Positions 1 through 7,835 of a DNA stretch of 54,140 bases are shown piece by piece (position 1 is the first letter of the stretch; every line of letters begins with the position of its first letter). Made by a program: the position numbers and the translations under genes. The notes under the pieces are model-generated. The model was not told where the DNA came from. It searched no databases and worked only from the letters and a program-made list of their open reading frames with translations. The stretch comes from Polyangia bacterium (GTDB lineage Bacteria > Myxococcota_A > Polyangia > Fen-1088). The stretch lies in contig DATATI010000015.1 in assembly GCA_036268875.1 (NCBI GenBank), forward strand, positions 1-54,140. The letters are read 5' to 3'.

Positions 1-1
1 G

Positions 2-1042
2 CCGCTCAAACCGCACACCACCGAGGTGCGCCGCCACGCCGTGACGTGCGGCGGTTGCGGATTTCGGACGCGCGCAGCGTACGACGAGAGCAAGATCCCG
101 GCCTCACCTTTTGGCCCGCGGCTGATGGCGATGGTGGCGCTGTTGACCGGCGTTTATCATTTGAGCCGGCGCAAAACAGTACAGCTACTGTCGGACATCG
201 TCGGCCTTCCTATCTCGTTGGGCGCGGTTAGTTCTGTCGAGGCGCGGGTCAGCGATGCGATCTGCCCCGCGGTCGACGAAGCGTGGAACCGTGTGCAAGA
301 GGCTCCCGTGAAGCACACCGACGGCACGACTTGGCTGCAATCGGGAACGATGTGTTCGCTGTGGACGATCGCCACGACGATGGCCACGGTGTTCAAGATC
401 GTGGCCGACGGGAGCAAGAAAACGCTTGAGCCACTTTACGGCAAGCTGCGCGGAATATTGGTCAGCGATCGAGCCAAGGCACTGAATTTCTGGGCGATGG
501 ACCGCCGCCAAATTTGCTGGGCGCATCTCCTACGAAAATTTGTATCGTTCTCCGAACGCGATGGTCCGGCGGGCGCCCTGGGGCGCGAATTGCTCGACTA
601 TACGGGAATTCTGTTCGGCTATTGGCACGACCACAAAAGTGGAACGTTGAGTAGTGAGCGATTCCGCGCCTGGATGTTACCGGTCAAACAACAGATCGAA
701 GGCGCGCTCGGCCGTGCCGTCGCTGAGGGCTTCAATCACATGTCGGGCTCATGTGCCGACATCCTCGCGCACAAGGAAGCCTTGTGGACGTTCGTCGAAC
801 GCACCGATGTTGAGCCCACCAATAACCACGCCGAGCGTGAAATCCGGGCCTTCGTCCTGTGGCGCAGGCGATCATTTGGAACCCAAAGTACGCGCGGTAA
901 TTTGTTCGCCGAACGCGTAATGACGGTCGCGCACACCGCCCGCAAGCAGTGCAAAAATGTGTTGGCCTTTCTCACCGCCTGCTGCCGCGCCCAGCTTTCC
1001 GGTGCGGCGACGCCTTCGTTATTCGCGGCGGTTCAGGCGTGA
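2..1042 (+). CDS. IS66-family transposase, 5' end cut by the window edge
   Basis: The reading frame is open to the first base, so the N-terminus lies outside the window. The visible part begins near the zinc-finger-like segment with a CGGCG motif and continues into the DDE transposase core typical of IS66 (residues VKHTDGTTW, then LVSDRAKAL, then NNHAEREIRAFVLWRRRSFG near the end). The last 40 or so residues resemble the IS66 C-terminal region. It would cut and paste an IS66 element. No terminal inverted repeat is recognisable after the stop, and no accessory IS66 genes follow. It lies in the same remnant as the broken recombinase downstream. Family assignment is firm; whether it is still active cannot be judged. 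Confidence 0.85.
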   Translation, partial: PLKPHTTEVRRHAVTCGGCGFRTRAAYDESKIPASPFGPRLMAMVALLTGVYHLSRRKTVQLLSDIVGLPISLGAVSSVEARVSDAICPAVDEAWNRVQEAPVKHTDGTTWLQSGTMCSLWTIATTMATVFKIVADGSKKTLEPLYGKLRGILVSDRAKALNFWAMDRRQICWAHLLRKFVSFSERDGPAGALGRELLDYTGILFGYWHDHKSGTLSSERFRAWMLPVKQQIEGALGRAVAEGFNHMSGSCADILAHKEALWTFVERTDVEPTNNHAEREIRAFVLWRRRSFGTQSTRGNLFAERVMTVAHTARKQCKNVLAFLTACCRAQLSGAATPSLFAAVQA

Positions 1043-1052
1043 TCGGCCCGAA

Positions 1053-1448
1053 TCACGGGGTCTGCGTGGCGGCGCTGACCATCGGAAAGTAACGGGTCAG
1101 ATTGCGCTGCCCAGCACTGCGCACTCGGCCCGCGCTTTTCAGTTTTGACATCGAAAGATGAAGCGCGCTGGCCGACGCGCCCAGCGCAATCGCCAGCACC
1201 GCCATCGTCTCCCCGGGCGTGGCGCACATCGCCGTGTACAGTCGCTCCGCCAATACTTCGATCTCTTTCTGTGGTCGACGGCGGCAGTTTTTTCTTGGGC
1301 GGTCGGGTCGAACCGTTGCCGCTTCGTTGGTGGACATTCCAAAAGCTCGCTGCATCGCCAATTCCGCCATCTTTCGGCCTGCCGCGAGGTATTCGCTCAC
1401 TACCCGTTCGATCTGTTTGCCAAGGTCTTCGCTGCTCGTGATCGTCAT
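1053..1448 (-). CDS. small winged-helix-type DNA-binding protein
   Basis: This 131-residue protein has a basic middle (residues near 45-60, rich in Arg and Lys) followed by a helix-turn-helix-like segment reading VLAERLYTAMCATPGETMAV and then LSMSKLKSAGRVRSAGQ. The order helix, helix, recognition helix and wing, ending in RYFPM, matches short DNA-binding proteins that I recall as common in myxobacteria. I chose the ATG at 1448 because it begins a sensible helical N-terminus; a start further upstream would add a Trp/Arg-rich stretch. It converges on the IS66 gene with only ten bases between the stops. Function in vivo is unknown; it may be cargo of the mobile remnant or a native regulator. Confidence 0.5.
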   Translation of the reverse strand: MTITSSEDLGKQIERVVSEYLAAGRKMAELAMQRAFGMSTNEAATVRPDRPRKNCRRRPQKEIEVLAERLYTAMCATPGETMAVLAIALGASASALHLSMSKLKSAGRVRSAGQRNLTRYFPMVSAATQTP

Positions 1449-1495
1449 GCGATCCAATTCGCATAACCACCGGCGGCGCTCAACCACACCCCTGA

Positions 1496-2045
1496 ACGGT
1501 TACGGTTCGTCTGGCGCTGACTCAGCGAGATTCTCTCGCGGTCGCGATCGTCACGATGCTTCTTACTGGCATTCGACCAGGCGAGGCGATGGGGTTGACG
1601 GTTCGCGACCTGGACGACGGCGCCAGCGTGCTGTGGGTGGCGGCGAGCGGAGGCAAGACCGAGGCAGCAAGGCGCATGGTGGGCATGGCACCGGCACTGA
1701 GGCCATCGCTCATCAAGCTGGCCGCCGGTAGGGCAGGAGAGGAATACCTCTTTCCGTTTTCGTCCCGGCGGAAGGACGCGACGAACATTCTCAAGTCGCG
1801 CACGGACGGTTGCAGAGGCGCCTTCGCACGTTGTGCTCGGCCGCCGAAGTCCCGGTGGTGGTCCCGCACTCGCTCCGTGGGTTCCATTCGACGATCGCGA
1901 CAGAGCGCGGAGCAACGGGGAGGGCAGTGGCGAATGCGCTCGGACGTCGTTCGAGCGCATCACGGTGCCGCACTATCTGGCACCAGGGACAAGCGAGCGA
2001 GCCGCTGCGAAGCGGGTTGAAAAAGTGCTGGGAGGGGCCGTCAAG
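1496..2045 (+). pseudogene. tyrosine recombinase (integrase) remnant with two frameshifts
   Basis: Pieces of one phage-type integrase catalytic domain lie in three successive frames. The first frame (to about 1805) carries LLTGIRPGEAMGL with the catalytic Arg and a GGKTE segment with the lysine. The second frame (about 1805-1940) carries VVPHSLRGFHSTIA, the HxxR box. The third frame (from about 1940) carries SFERITVPHYLAPGT with the nucleophile Tyr, then a helical tail. The N-terminal DNA-binding part is missing: the first frame meets a stop at 1493. The gene points at the 3' end of a tRNA-Leu gene about 110 bases away, the usual place for an integrase next to its attachment site. The end point is approximate because no original stop codon can be assigned. 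Confidence 0.8.
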
Positions 2046-2118
2046 AATGCGTCTCGTGGGAATTGCTCTCAAAATTCAGTTCCCACGGGCTCCAGGACGA
2101 AAAAGCCGGGTGGCCCAC

Positions 2119-2148
2119 AAAAAGAAAAACCCCGGGAAATTCCCGAGG
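2119..2148 (-). terminator. Rho-independent terminator of the tRNA-Leu gene
   Basis: On the minus strand a seven-pair GC-rich stem (CCTCGGG with CCCGGGG, loop AATTT) is followed at once by TTTTTCTTTTT. It starts eight bases after the tRNA 3' end, so it most probably ends the tRNA transcript. Confidence 0.8.
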
Positions 2149-2156
2149 TTAGTCAG

Positions 2157-2239
2157 TGCGAGGACGGGGACTTGAACCCCGATGGCTGTTAACCGCTAGC
2201 ACCTCAAGCTAGTGCGTCTACCAGTTCCGCCATCCTCGC
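2157..2239 (-). tRNA. tRNA-Leu, anticodon GAG
   Basis: Reading the minus strand, the acceptor stem GCGAGGA pairs with TCCTCGC, followed by discriminator A; CCA is not encoded. The anticodon stem CTAGC/GCTAG encloses the loop TTGAGGT, giving anticodon GAG (bases 2203-2205). A class II extra arm lies between the anticodon and T arms, as expected for Leu, and the T arm is GGGG-TTCAAGT-CCCC. It reads CTC and CTT codons. The decayed integrase lies just beyond its 3' end, so the 3' half is the probable attachment site of an old integrated element. Confidence 0.95.
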
Positions 2240-2252
2240 GATGAAACAGGCG

Positions 2253-2282
2253 CTTATAGACGGCCTGGTCGTCGCCTGTCAA
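2253..2282 (-). promoter_or_regulatory. sigma-70-type promoter of tRNA-Leu
   Basis: The minus strand shows TTGACA (2277-2282), an 18-base spacer and TATAAG (2253-2258), 13 bases before the mature tRNA 5' end. It is the best consensus promoter noticed in the window and begins immediately after the stop codon of the metallopeptidase gene. Confidence 0.8.
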
Positions 2283-3317
2283 TCAGCTCAGGCGGTGGAT
2301 GTCGTCGACGACGTGCCAGGTGGCGACGACGGTCAGCTCGACCAGCTTTTCGGTGCGGCGGCTGTCGGGGACAACCATGTTCTCGTGGGTGCATACGGCC
2401 TGCAGCTGGCGCAGAAACCGCAAGATGCTGCGCTTGTCGGAATCACCGATCCAGCGCGACAGGCGATCGACCAGGATCGGTTGGTGCTGCTGGATGAAGC
2501 GGGCGGCGGACTGGGCGTTGGCGGTGCGGCCGTGGCGGCTGCCACCCACGCGGGTGCGCGGGTTGCGGCGCGGGAAAATATCTAGAAGATCTTTGCGGTA
2601 CTCGACCAGATCGGCGTCGACGGCGTGGCCGATGTCGAAGTATTCGGCCACGGTCTCTTTGATGTCGGTGTAAGGCAATCGTAAACCCAGGCGCACGTTG
2701 GCCGGCGCGCCCCGGCAGGCGCCTTCGATGGCCACGATGCGATCGACGTACTCCAGCTTGGCCAGGGCCACCTGCCAGTCGCGGTAGCGCCGGCGCCAGT
2801 GGCCGGCGGGATCCAGCCACACGGCGAAGGTCTCGGCCCAATCCTCGTCGGGGTGTTTTTGCGCGTAGTGGTACATGCCGGCGCGGTGCAGGTAGCGCAC
2901 GTAATCGCGGCTCCACGGGTTCGGGTTATAGACGTCGTGGTATTGCCGCCGGAAATCCCCGAATGTCTGGGTCCAGTCGCGCCGCCGCCACAGCTCGTAG
3001 GCGTAGTTGATGGCGTGCCCGGCTTCGTGCCGCAGGTACATCAGTACCTCTTCGCGCGAGTACACGAACAGGTGATCGTTCACCAGCCGCCACAGCATCG
3101 GGTTGGCCAGGTACCAGGGGATGTTCACGCTGACGGCGCGGTCGGCGGTCCAGAAATCGTCTTCGCCCAGGTAATACGCGGGCACGAAGGTGATCCCTTT
3201 GGCCCGCAGCTCGCCGATCACCTGCTCCACGCATTCGGCCAAGGTGCCTTCCGGCCGCAGCTCGAGATCGCAGATGCGCGTGGATAGCAGTTTCTGCAGT
3301 CCGACCTCACGCTCCAT
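2283..3317 (-). CDS. putative zinc-binding metallopeptidase (Peptidase_Mx type)
   Basis: The zinc-binding box HEAGHAINYAYEL is preceded by YSREEVLMYLR and followed about 65 residues later by EDWAETFAVWLDP, whose Glu would be the third metal ligand. This HExxH plus distant-Glu layout fits the putative zinc-binding metallopeptidase family seen in myxobacteria. No signal peptide is evident, so the protein is probably cytoplasmic. The C-terminal 90 residues are charged and helical (RRNPRTRVGG onwards). The start is uncertain: I used the ATG at 3317, which begins MEREVGLQKLL, but ATG codons at 3347 and 3380 are in frame. It is divergent from the CPBP protease, with an AT-rich inverted repeat between them. 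Substrate unknown. Confidence 0.65.
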   Translation of the reverse strand: MEREVGLQKLLSTRICDLELRPEGTLAECVEQVIGELRAKGITFVPAYYLGEDDFWTADRAVSVNIPWYLANPMLWRLVNDHLFVYSREEVLMYLRHEAGHAINYAYELWRRRDWTQTFGDFRRQYHDVYNPNPWSRDYVRYLHRAGMYHYAQKHPDEDWAETFAVWLDPAGHWRRRYRDWQVALAKLEYVDRIVAIEGACRGAPANVRLGLRLPYTDIKETVAEYFDIGHAVDADLVEYRKDLLDIFPRRNPRTRVGGSRHGRTANAQSAARFIQQHQPILVDRLSRWIGDSDKRSILRFLRQLQAVCTHENMVVPDSRRTEKLVELTVVATWHVVDDIHRLS

Positions 3318-3434
3318 GCTGCTGGTGGTGAGAGGACTGCGATGCATTGTGCGCCTCGCGCGAAGGGCCGGGACTGCCATTCCGGTCAATCGTTTACCAT
3401 GGGCAAGGACCGGAATCTGCTGAAAATAAGTCCG

Positions 3435-3452
3435 GAAATATATTCATATTTC
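3435..3452. repeat. AT-rich inverted repeat in a divergent intergenic region
   Basis: GAAATAT, four bases, ATATTTC: a perfect seven-base inverted repeat in a very AT-rich island of an otherwise GC-rich window. It sits between the divergent metallopeptidase and CPBP genes, a good place for an operator. Confidence 0.5.
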
Positions 3453-3516
3453 TGCTTGTTTACGGTCGGTTTGGAGGGCGCCGGTCGATTGGCCGACAAG
3501 GGCGGTTCGGCGCGGG

Positions 3517-3522
3517 TAGTAT
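3517..3522 (+). promoter_or_regulatory. -10-like TAGTAT before the CPBP protease gene
   Basis: The hexamer lies eight bases before the ATG at 3531 and no Shine-Dalgarno sequence is present, so transcription would start at or just before the start codon. Confidence 0.4.
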
Positions 3523-3530
3523 CGGCGCGC

Positions 3531-4091
3531 ATGATCTCCCGCGGCTCTGGTTGGTCCCGCCCGGCGCTGGTCATGGTGGCCTATCTGGGCCTGGGCGCGG
3601 CGGCTTTGGTCTGGGGTGGGCTGCGCGGTCAGCCCAATGTCTGGCAAGTGGCCGGCCGCGAAGATCCGCTGGTCGTTTCTGGAGTCGTGATCGGTTTGGC
3701 GATGGGGCTGGGCATCGTCTTCGTGTCCCGCCTTTCGGTTCACCGGTTCGAGTGGGCGCGAGCGCTGCACCGCGAGTTTCGCGCCCTGCTAAGCCCGCTG
3801 ACCAACGCCGAGATCGTCATCATGGCAGCGGCCTCATCGGTGGGCGAAGAAATGTTCTTTCGCGGGGCGCTGGTGCCGGCCATCGGGGTGCTGGGGTCCA
3901 GTGCGGCGTTTGCCCTGCTGCACATCGGGCCACGCGTCCGTTATCTGCCGTGGACCCTGGCGTCGTTCGTGGCTGGACTCATGTTGGGACAATTGTTCCT
4001 TTTCACCGGCGATCTGACCGGGCCGGTGCTGGCGCACTTCACCATCAACTTCCTCAACCTGCGCCACGTCGCCAATTACGAACTGCGCTGA
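3531..4091 (+). CDS. CPBP (CAAX) family intramembrane metalloprotease
   Basis: The 186-residue protein has about five membrane segments. The CPBP motif EEMFFRGAL (residues near 104-112) supplies the paired Glu and the Arg, and ALLHIGP and LAHFTINFLNL supply the two conserved His-containing helices, so the full intramembrane active site is visible. Members cleave prenylated proteins or bacteriocin-related peptides in membranes; the bacterial substrate is usually unknown. I chose the ATG at 3531 because it begins a short basic N-terminus just before the first membrane helix and is preceded by a -10-like box; the upstream frame extension looks non-coding. It converges with the TonB-like gene 13 bases away. 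Confidence 0.8.
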   Translation: MISRGSGWSRPALVMVAYLGLGAAALVWGGLRGQPNVWQVAGREDPLVVSGVVIGLAMGLGIVFVSRLSVHRFEWARALHREFRALLSPLTNAEIVIMAAASSVGEEMFFRGALVPAIGVLGSSAAFALLHIGPRVRYLPWTLASFVAGLMLGQLFLFTGDLTGPVLAHFTINFLNLRHVANYELR

Positions 4092-4104
4092 GACCACGAC
4101 GGTC

Positions 4105-6129
4105 CTAGCGGCGAACCAGGCCGCTGACGTTCCAGCCGCCGTTGGTTTTTTGCGACAGCACCAGGATCAGCATCTCGGTCTTGGACAGCGCGCTGACAGC
4201 GAACAATCCGCCGGTGTTGTCGTCGATGCCGGGCGGCAGCTTGCCAAGAATGCCACGCAGCGAGGCGCCGGTGTGGATCTGCACGCTGTCACCGCTCCGC
4301 CGCGACGATTCGTCGACCAGCGACGTCAGCATCGCCGTCAACTGCTCGCGCGATGAGGCCGCCACGCCACCGGTGGAGCGAAAGGGAAAGCTGGCGGCGC
4401 CGGCCATGGCAGCGACGTCGCCGCGGCCCAGCGCGGCGAACCACGCTTCGGCGGTATGCCGGGCGGCCGGATCGTCGGCGCGCGGAAAATTGACCGGGGG
4501 ATCGTCGCCGCCACCGACACCACGCGGGCCGGATTTCTTCGTGGCGCCGAAGGTGGAGACCGGGCCGGTGTTGCCGCGCTCCAGGTGGCGCGGGCCCTCT
4601 TCTTCGGCCGACTTTCGACTTTCGCCGGGCGGGTCGTTGTCCGCCACCGCCGTGCCTTTGTCCCCGCCAGCGGGGGGGGTGTTCAGGATGTAGTAGTCAA
4701 CGCCCGACGTCGCGCACTGGCGACCGTCGCGATAGAAACGCCAGTGAATGTAGATCTTGCCGTTGGCCGACCGGATCTCGCGCGGCGGATCGGGATAGGG
4801 CCCAGCCGAGTACGCGACGTCGATGGCGGCCACGTCGTACGCGGTGAAGCCCGACGCGCGCACGATGGTGATCTTGTCGACGGTGCCGTCGGTGTTCAGC
4901 ACCATCTCCAGTGTGGTCAGGAGGTCCTGGTTGTTGAACGGGTTCGAACCGGGCTTTTCGTCCCAATCTTCCAGCTGGCCGAATCCCCACAGGCGGTGAA
5001 TCGACCGGTGCATGCGCGCGATGTACGCGGCGAACGGCGCCGCCCGGGCGTTCAGCGCGGTCTGATTCCCCGGTTTGACCTCGGGGATGAAATTTTCCAG
5101 CGCCGATTTCAGGCGCGCCTGGCGTTTCGCGAAGCGGCCCAGCTTCTGCGAACGTTCCTTTTGCGCCAGCCGCCGTTCGGCCTCGGCGTCGGCGCCGAAC
5201 AGGTAGTCAAAGTCCTTGCCGGTCAGCGCCAGCTTCATGTGCTTGCCCTTGCTCAACGCCGAGCTGTCCTTGGGCGGCCCGCGCATCGACTGATTGCGGG
5301 GCATGGCGATGTCGCCGTCGGCGGTGCGCGGCAGTGACGGGTCCACCGTCTCGGGGGTCAGCTCGTGGTTGCGCGGCGCCGGATCGCGCAGGGCCAGCAG
5401 GGATTTTTCACGCGCCGGTTGTGGCCGTTCCTGGCTCAGCTCCGGGTTCAAGTGCGGGGTGACCTCCGGCGCTTGCTTGCCCTCGGCCGACTTGCGCTCA
5501 TCCAGATCGGCGATCTTCGCCTTGTCGTCGCCGATCTCCTGGTCCTGACGCTCCGACGGGGTGCTCGCCGCCTCGCCGCCCTTCTGCGTCTTCTCCAGAT
5601 TCGTGTCGGTGGCGCGCGTCTCGACCTCGGCGCGGCTGTTTTTCTGGGCCAAGAACTTGGCGTCCTTGGGCGGAGGGACGTCTTTGTCGTTGTCCAGGTC
5701 CACCATCTTTTCGTGGGCCTTGCGCTGCTCGGGCGGCGGGGGAGGAGGCGGCGTCTCCTTCGGCATGGGCGGCAGCGGCGGGATCTTCACCTCGGGCTCG
5801 GGCTTGGGCGTCTTGGCTTGTTTGTCCTTTTCGGGTTGCTTCTGTTTGTCCTTGTCCTTGGGCTTCTGCTTCTTGCGATCGGGCGGCAGGCGATCGGTCA
5901 GCTGCGGCGGCGGTTGGGTCAGGTCGTCCATCGCCGGCAGATCCGCCGGCAGCTCGTCGGGCGAGACGTCGCGAAAGGCCACGTCGACCTCTTCGGCGCG
6001 CTGGGCCTCTTCGCGGGCGGCATAGATGAAGGTCAGCACCACGATCGGGCCCAGCAGAACGCCATGGGCCAGCAGCGCCATCAGTGCGCCCCGGCCCAGT
6101 CGGCCTCGCAGGTGCGGTCGGCGCTTCAT
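4105..6129 (-). CDS. TonB-like protein with a C-terminal NTF2-like extension
   Basis: The 674-residue protein has a basic N-terminus and one membrane helix (about residues 12-35). A long Pro/Lys-rich linker follows, with runs such as PKDKDKQKQPEKDKQ and eight consecutive prolines, then a TonB C-terminal-type domain (about 355-475) with LEMVLNTDGTVDKITIVRASG. After a low-complexity spacer, a last domain of about 120 residues beginning TAEAWFAALGRGDVAAMA resembles NTF2/SnoaL-like folds; that part is inference. It probably spans the periplasm and couples inner-membrane energy to an outer-membrane partner, but no ExbB/ExbD genes are nearby. I chose the ATG at 6129 over 6150 because a TAACCT box lies 11 bases before it and it starts MKRRPHLRGR. 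Confidence 0.7.
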   Translation of the reverse strand: MKRRPHLRGRLGRGALMALLAHGVLLGPIVVLTFIYAAREEAQRAEEVDVAFRDVSPDELPADLPAMDDLTQPPPQLTDRLPPDRKKQKPKDKDKQKQPEKDKQAKTPKPEPEVKIPPLPPMPKETPPPPPPPEQRKAHEKMVDLDNDKDVPPPKDAKFLAQKNSRAEVETRATDTNLEKTQKGGEAASTPSERQDQEIGDDKAKIADLDERKSAEGKQAPEVTPHLNPELSQERPQPAREKSLLALRDPAPRNHELTPETVDPSLPRTADGDIAMPRNQSMRGPPKDSSALSKGKHMKLALTGKDFDYLFGADAEAERRLAQKERSQKLGRFAKRQARLKSALENFIPEVKPGNQTALNARAAPFAAYIARMHRSIHRLWGFGQLEDWDEKPGSNPFNNQDLLTTLEMVLNTDGTVDKITIVRASGFTAYDVAAIDVAYSAGPYPDPPREIRSANGKIYIHWRFYRDGRQCATSGVDYYILNTPPAGGDKGTAVADNDPPGESRKSAEEEGPRHLERGNTGPVSTFGATKKSGPRGVGGGDDPPVNFPRADDPAARHTAEAWFAALGRGDVAAMAGAASFPFRSTGGVAASSREQLTAMLTSLVDESSRRSGDSVQIHTGASLRGILGKLPPGIDDNTGGLFAVSALSKTEMLILVLSQKTNGGWNVSGLVRR

Positions 6130-6140
6130 GGGATCCGGGA

Positions 6141-6146
6141 AGGTTA
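6141..6146 (-). promoter_or_regulatory. -10-like TAACCT before the TonB-like gene
   Basis: The hexamer ends 11 bases before the ATG at 6129; no Shine-Dalgarno site is seen. It lies between the GcvR-like stop and the TonB-like start, so this gene may have its own promoter. Confidence 0.35.
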
Positions 6147-6188
6147 GCATGCCGTCTGGTTGTGCTCGGCCGCTGACGTTGACGCCGT

Positions 6189-6728
6189 TCAGCGGGCGCG
6201 GGGCGGCTGTTCTTCCAGCTTGACCTCGACCATCAAATCGCTGGCCAGGCGTTCCAGGGCGGCGCGCAAGGTGCCACTGTCGACGGTCGACGGCAACTGG
6301 ATGTGCGCGCGGGCGCGGAACAGGATCTCACCCGACATGGGCGCGCTTTGCCGGTCGGTGACGAGCTCTGCGACGTTGACGCCGCTGCCGGCCAGAAGCT
6401 GGGAGATCTCGCGGACGATCCCCGGGCGATCAAGGCCGATCAGCTCCAGCTCCATCGAACGGCCGGCGGCCGGCACGGCGGGGGAGGGTCGAGGCACCGC
6501 TTCTGCCACCACGCGCAGGCCGCGCGTCTCCAGCGCCGCCAACGCCTTCATTGCCGTGGCCGCCTTTTCGGGTGGCAGCTCGGCGCGCAGGATCCCGGCG
6601 AACATGCCCGCCAGGTGGGTCATGCGGCTCTCCAGCCAGTTGCCACCGTGAGCGGAGATGATCTCGGCGACCGCTTCCACCAGCCCGGGGCGGTCAGGGC
6701 CGATCAAGGTCAGGACGACGTCGGTCAT
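6189..6728 (-). CDS. GcvR-like protein with two ACT domains
   Basis: The 179 residues form two ACT repeats: MTDVVLTLIGPDRPGLVEAV at the start and LELIGLDRPGIVREISQLLA from about residue 93. The paired GxDRPGxV signatures and the length match the glycine cleavage system transcriptional repressor family (GcvR). Those proteins sense glycine and act through a partner regulator rather than binding DNA themselves. No gcv genes or GcvA homologue are in the window, so the target is unknown. The ATG at 6728 was preferred to one four codons upstream because it starts the first beta strand. Confidence 0.75.
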   Translation of the reverse strand: MTDVVLTLIGPDRPGLVEAVAEIISAHGGNWLESRMTHLAGMFAGILRAELPPEKAATAMKALAALETRGLRVVAEAVPRPSPAVPAAGRSMELELIGLDRPGIVREISQLLAGSGVNVAELVTDRQSAPMSGEILFRARAHIQLPSTVDSGTLRAALERLASDLMVEVKLEEQPPRAR

Positions 6729-6735
6729 GCCTGCC

Positions 6736-6741
6736 AGCATA
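6736..6741 (-). promoter_or_regulatory. -10-like TATGCT before the GcvR-like gene
   Basis: TATGCT ends seven bases before the ATG at 6728 on the minus strand, without a Shine-Dalgarno site. It falls in the short gap after the TPR/PEGA gene. Confidence 0.4.
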
Positions 6742-6770
6742 ACCCGCCCGGCGCTGGTCGTCGCCAGCGG

Positions 6771-7835
6771 TCAGAAGCGCAGCGCGCAGGAAAGTCCCGG
6801 CTGCAGCAGCGAAGGGTTGCAGCGCAGCGCCAGCGACGGCGGGGCCTGCCGCGCGGAGATCGTCTTGGTGACCTCCACGCGGTCCTTCCAGGTCACCGCC
6901 AGCAGCGCCACCGCGCCCGCCGCCAGCACGCCGCCGGCGATCAGCCCGACGGTGGCCTTGCTGGCGGCGCTGTTGCCGTCGTTCAGCAGCGACGTGCAGT
7001 CGGCGCCGCCGTTCATCGGCAGCACCCGGGGATCCTTGTCGCACACCCCTGCGCCCTGACCGGTGTCGGCGTGGTTGTTGAATTTGTCGAAGGTCGAGTT
7101 GGCGCTCAGGCGTTCCGCGACGCCGAATCCCAGCACGGCGACGGCGGCGGCGGCCACGCCGATGCCCACCTTCCATTCCCAGGTGTGAACCAGCACCGTC
7201 TCCGGCGCCCGGGGCGCCGGCGGCGGGGTCGGCGCCATCATGATGATCTGCGGCGACTTGGGCGCTTCCACCTTGGACAGCCGCACCTCGACGATCAGCT
7301 TCTGCCCTGCCTCGATCGTCATCTTGCGGGTGTAGGGCGGCATGCCGGGCTTTTCCACCACCAGCTGGTGCGGTCCCGGATCAAGCCGGATGGCCCCCGG
7401 TCCCGGCGTCAACCCGCGCGAACGACCGTCGACGGAGATCTCGGCGCCGTCGGTGTTGGCGTCGATGATCAAGCTGCCGATCTGCAGCAGGAGCGTGTCG
7501 CGGTGGCGCTCGGCGTTGGCCCGCAGGTCGGGAGCGGCGTCGGCGGCTTCGTTGAGAAACTTCTCGAAGGCGTCGATGGCGTCGGCGTTGCGCGAAAGGC
7601 CCATGTAGGCGAGACCAAAGTTGTAGAGAATCTTCGGGCTGGGCACCAGGGCGTAGGCTTCTTGAAAACGGATCAGCGCCTCGCGGTACTCGCCGCGCTT
7701 GAGCAGGTCGCTGCCTTCGACCAGCTTGGTGCGGGCGACGGCCTTGGAATCGTCCTGGGCGTGCGCCGGCAAGGCGGGCATCGCCAGGCCAAGCAGGCTG
7801 CAGACCAGCAAACAGAAAGCAAAGCGCATCGTCAT
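6771..7835 (-). CDS. exported TPR and PEGA-domain protein
   Basis: A signal peptide (about residues 1-26, ending PAHAQ) precedes TPR-like helices (about 30-105: LLKRGEYREALIRFQEAYAL). A PEGA-like beta domain follows (about 118-195) with LIIDANTDGAEISVDGRSRG and LDPGPHQLVVEKPG. Two hydrophobic segments (about 225-245 and 290-312) lie in the C-terminal part. Such TPR/PEGA proteins are numerous in myxobacteria and are thought to be envelope scaffolds; no enzymatic motif is seen. Its start ATG at 7835 overlaps the stop of the upstream lipoprotein gene (ATGA), so the two are likely translated together. The last residue is Phe, as in many outer-membrane beta proteins, but no barrel is evident. Confidence 0.75.
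   Translation of the reverse strand: MTMRFAFCLLVCSLLGLAMPALPAHAQDDSKAVARTKLVEGSDLLKRGEYREALIRFQEAYALVPSPKILYNFGLAYMGLSRNADAIDAFEKFLNEAADAAPDLRANAERHRDTLLLQIGSLIIDANTDGAEISVDGRSRGLTPGPGAIRLDPGPHQLVVEKPGMPPYTRKMTIEAGQKLIVEVRLSKVEAPKSPQIIMMAPTPPPAPRAPETVLVHTWEWKVGIGVAAAAVAVLGFGVAERLSANSTFDKFNNHADTGQGAGVCDKDPRVLPMNGGADCTSLLNDGNSAASKATVGLIAGGVLAAGAVALLAVTWKDRVEVTKTISARQAPPSLALRCNPSLLQPGLSCALRF

Noticed and set aside
1833-2192. Open frame reading through the tRNA-Leu gene and ending GDLNPDGC
   Set aside because: The last part is simply the translated tRNA; only the portion up to about 2045 belongs to the recombinase remnant.
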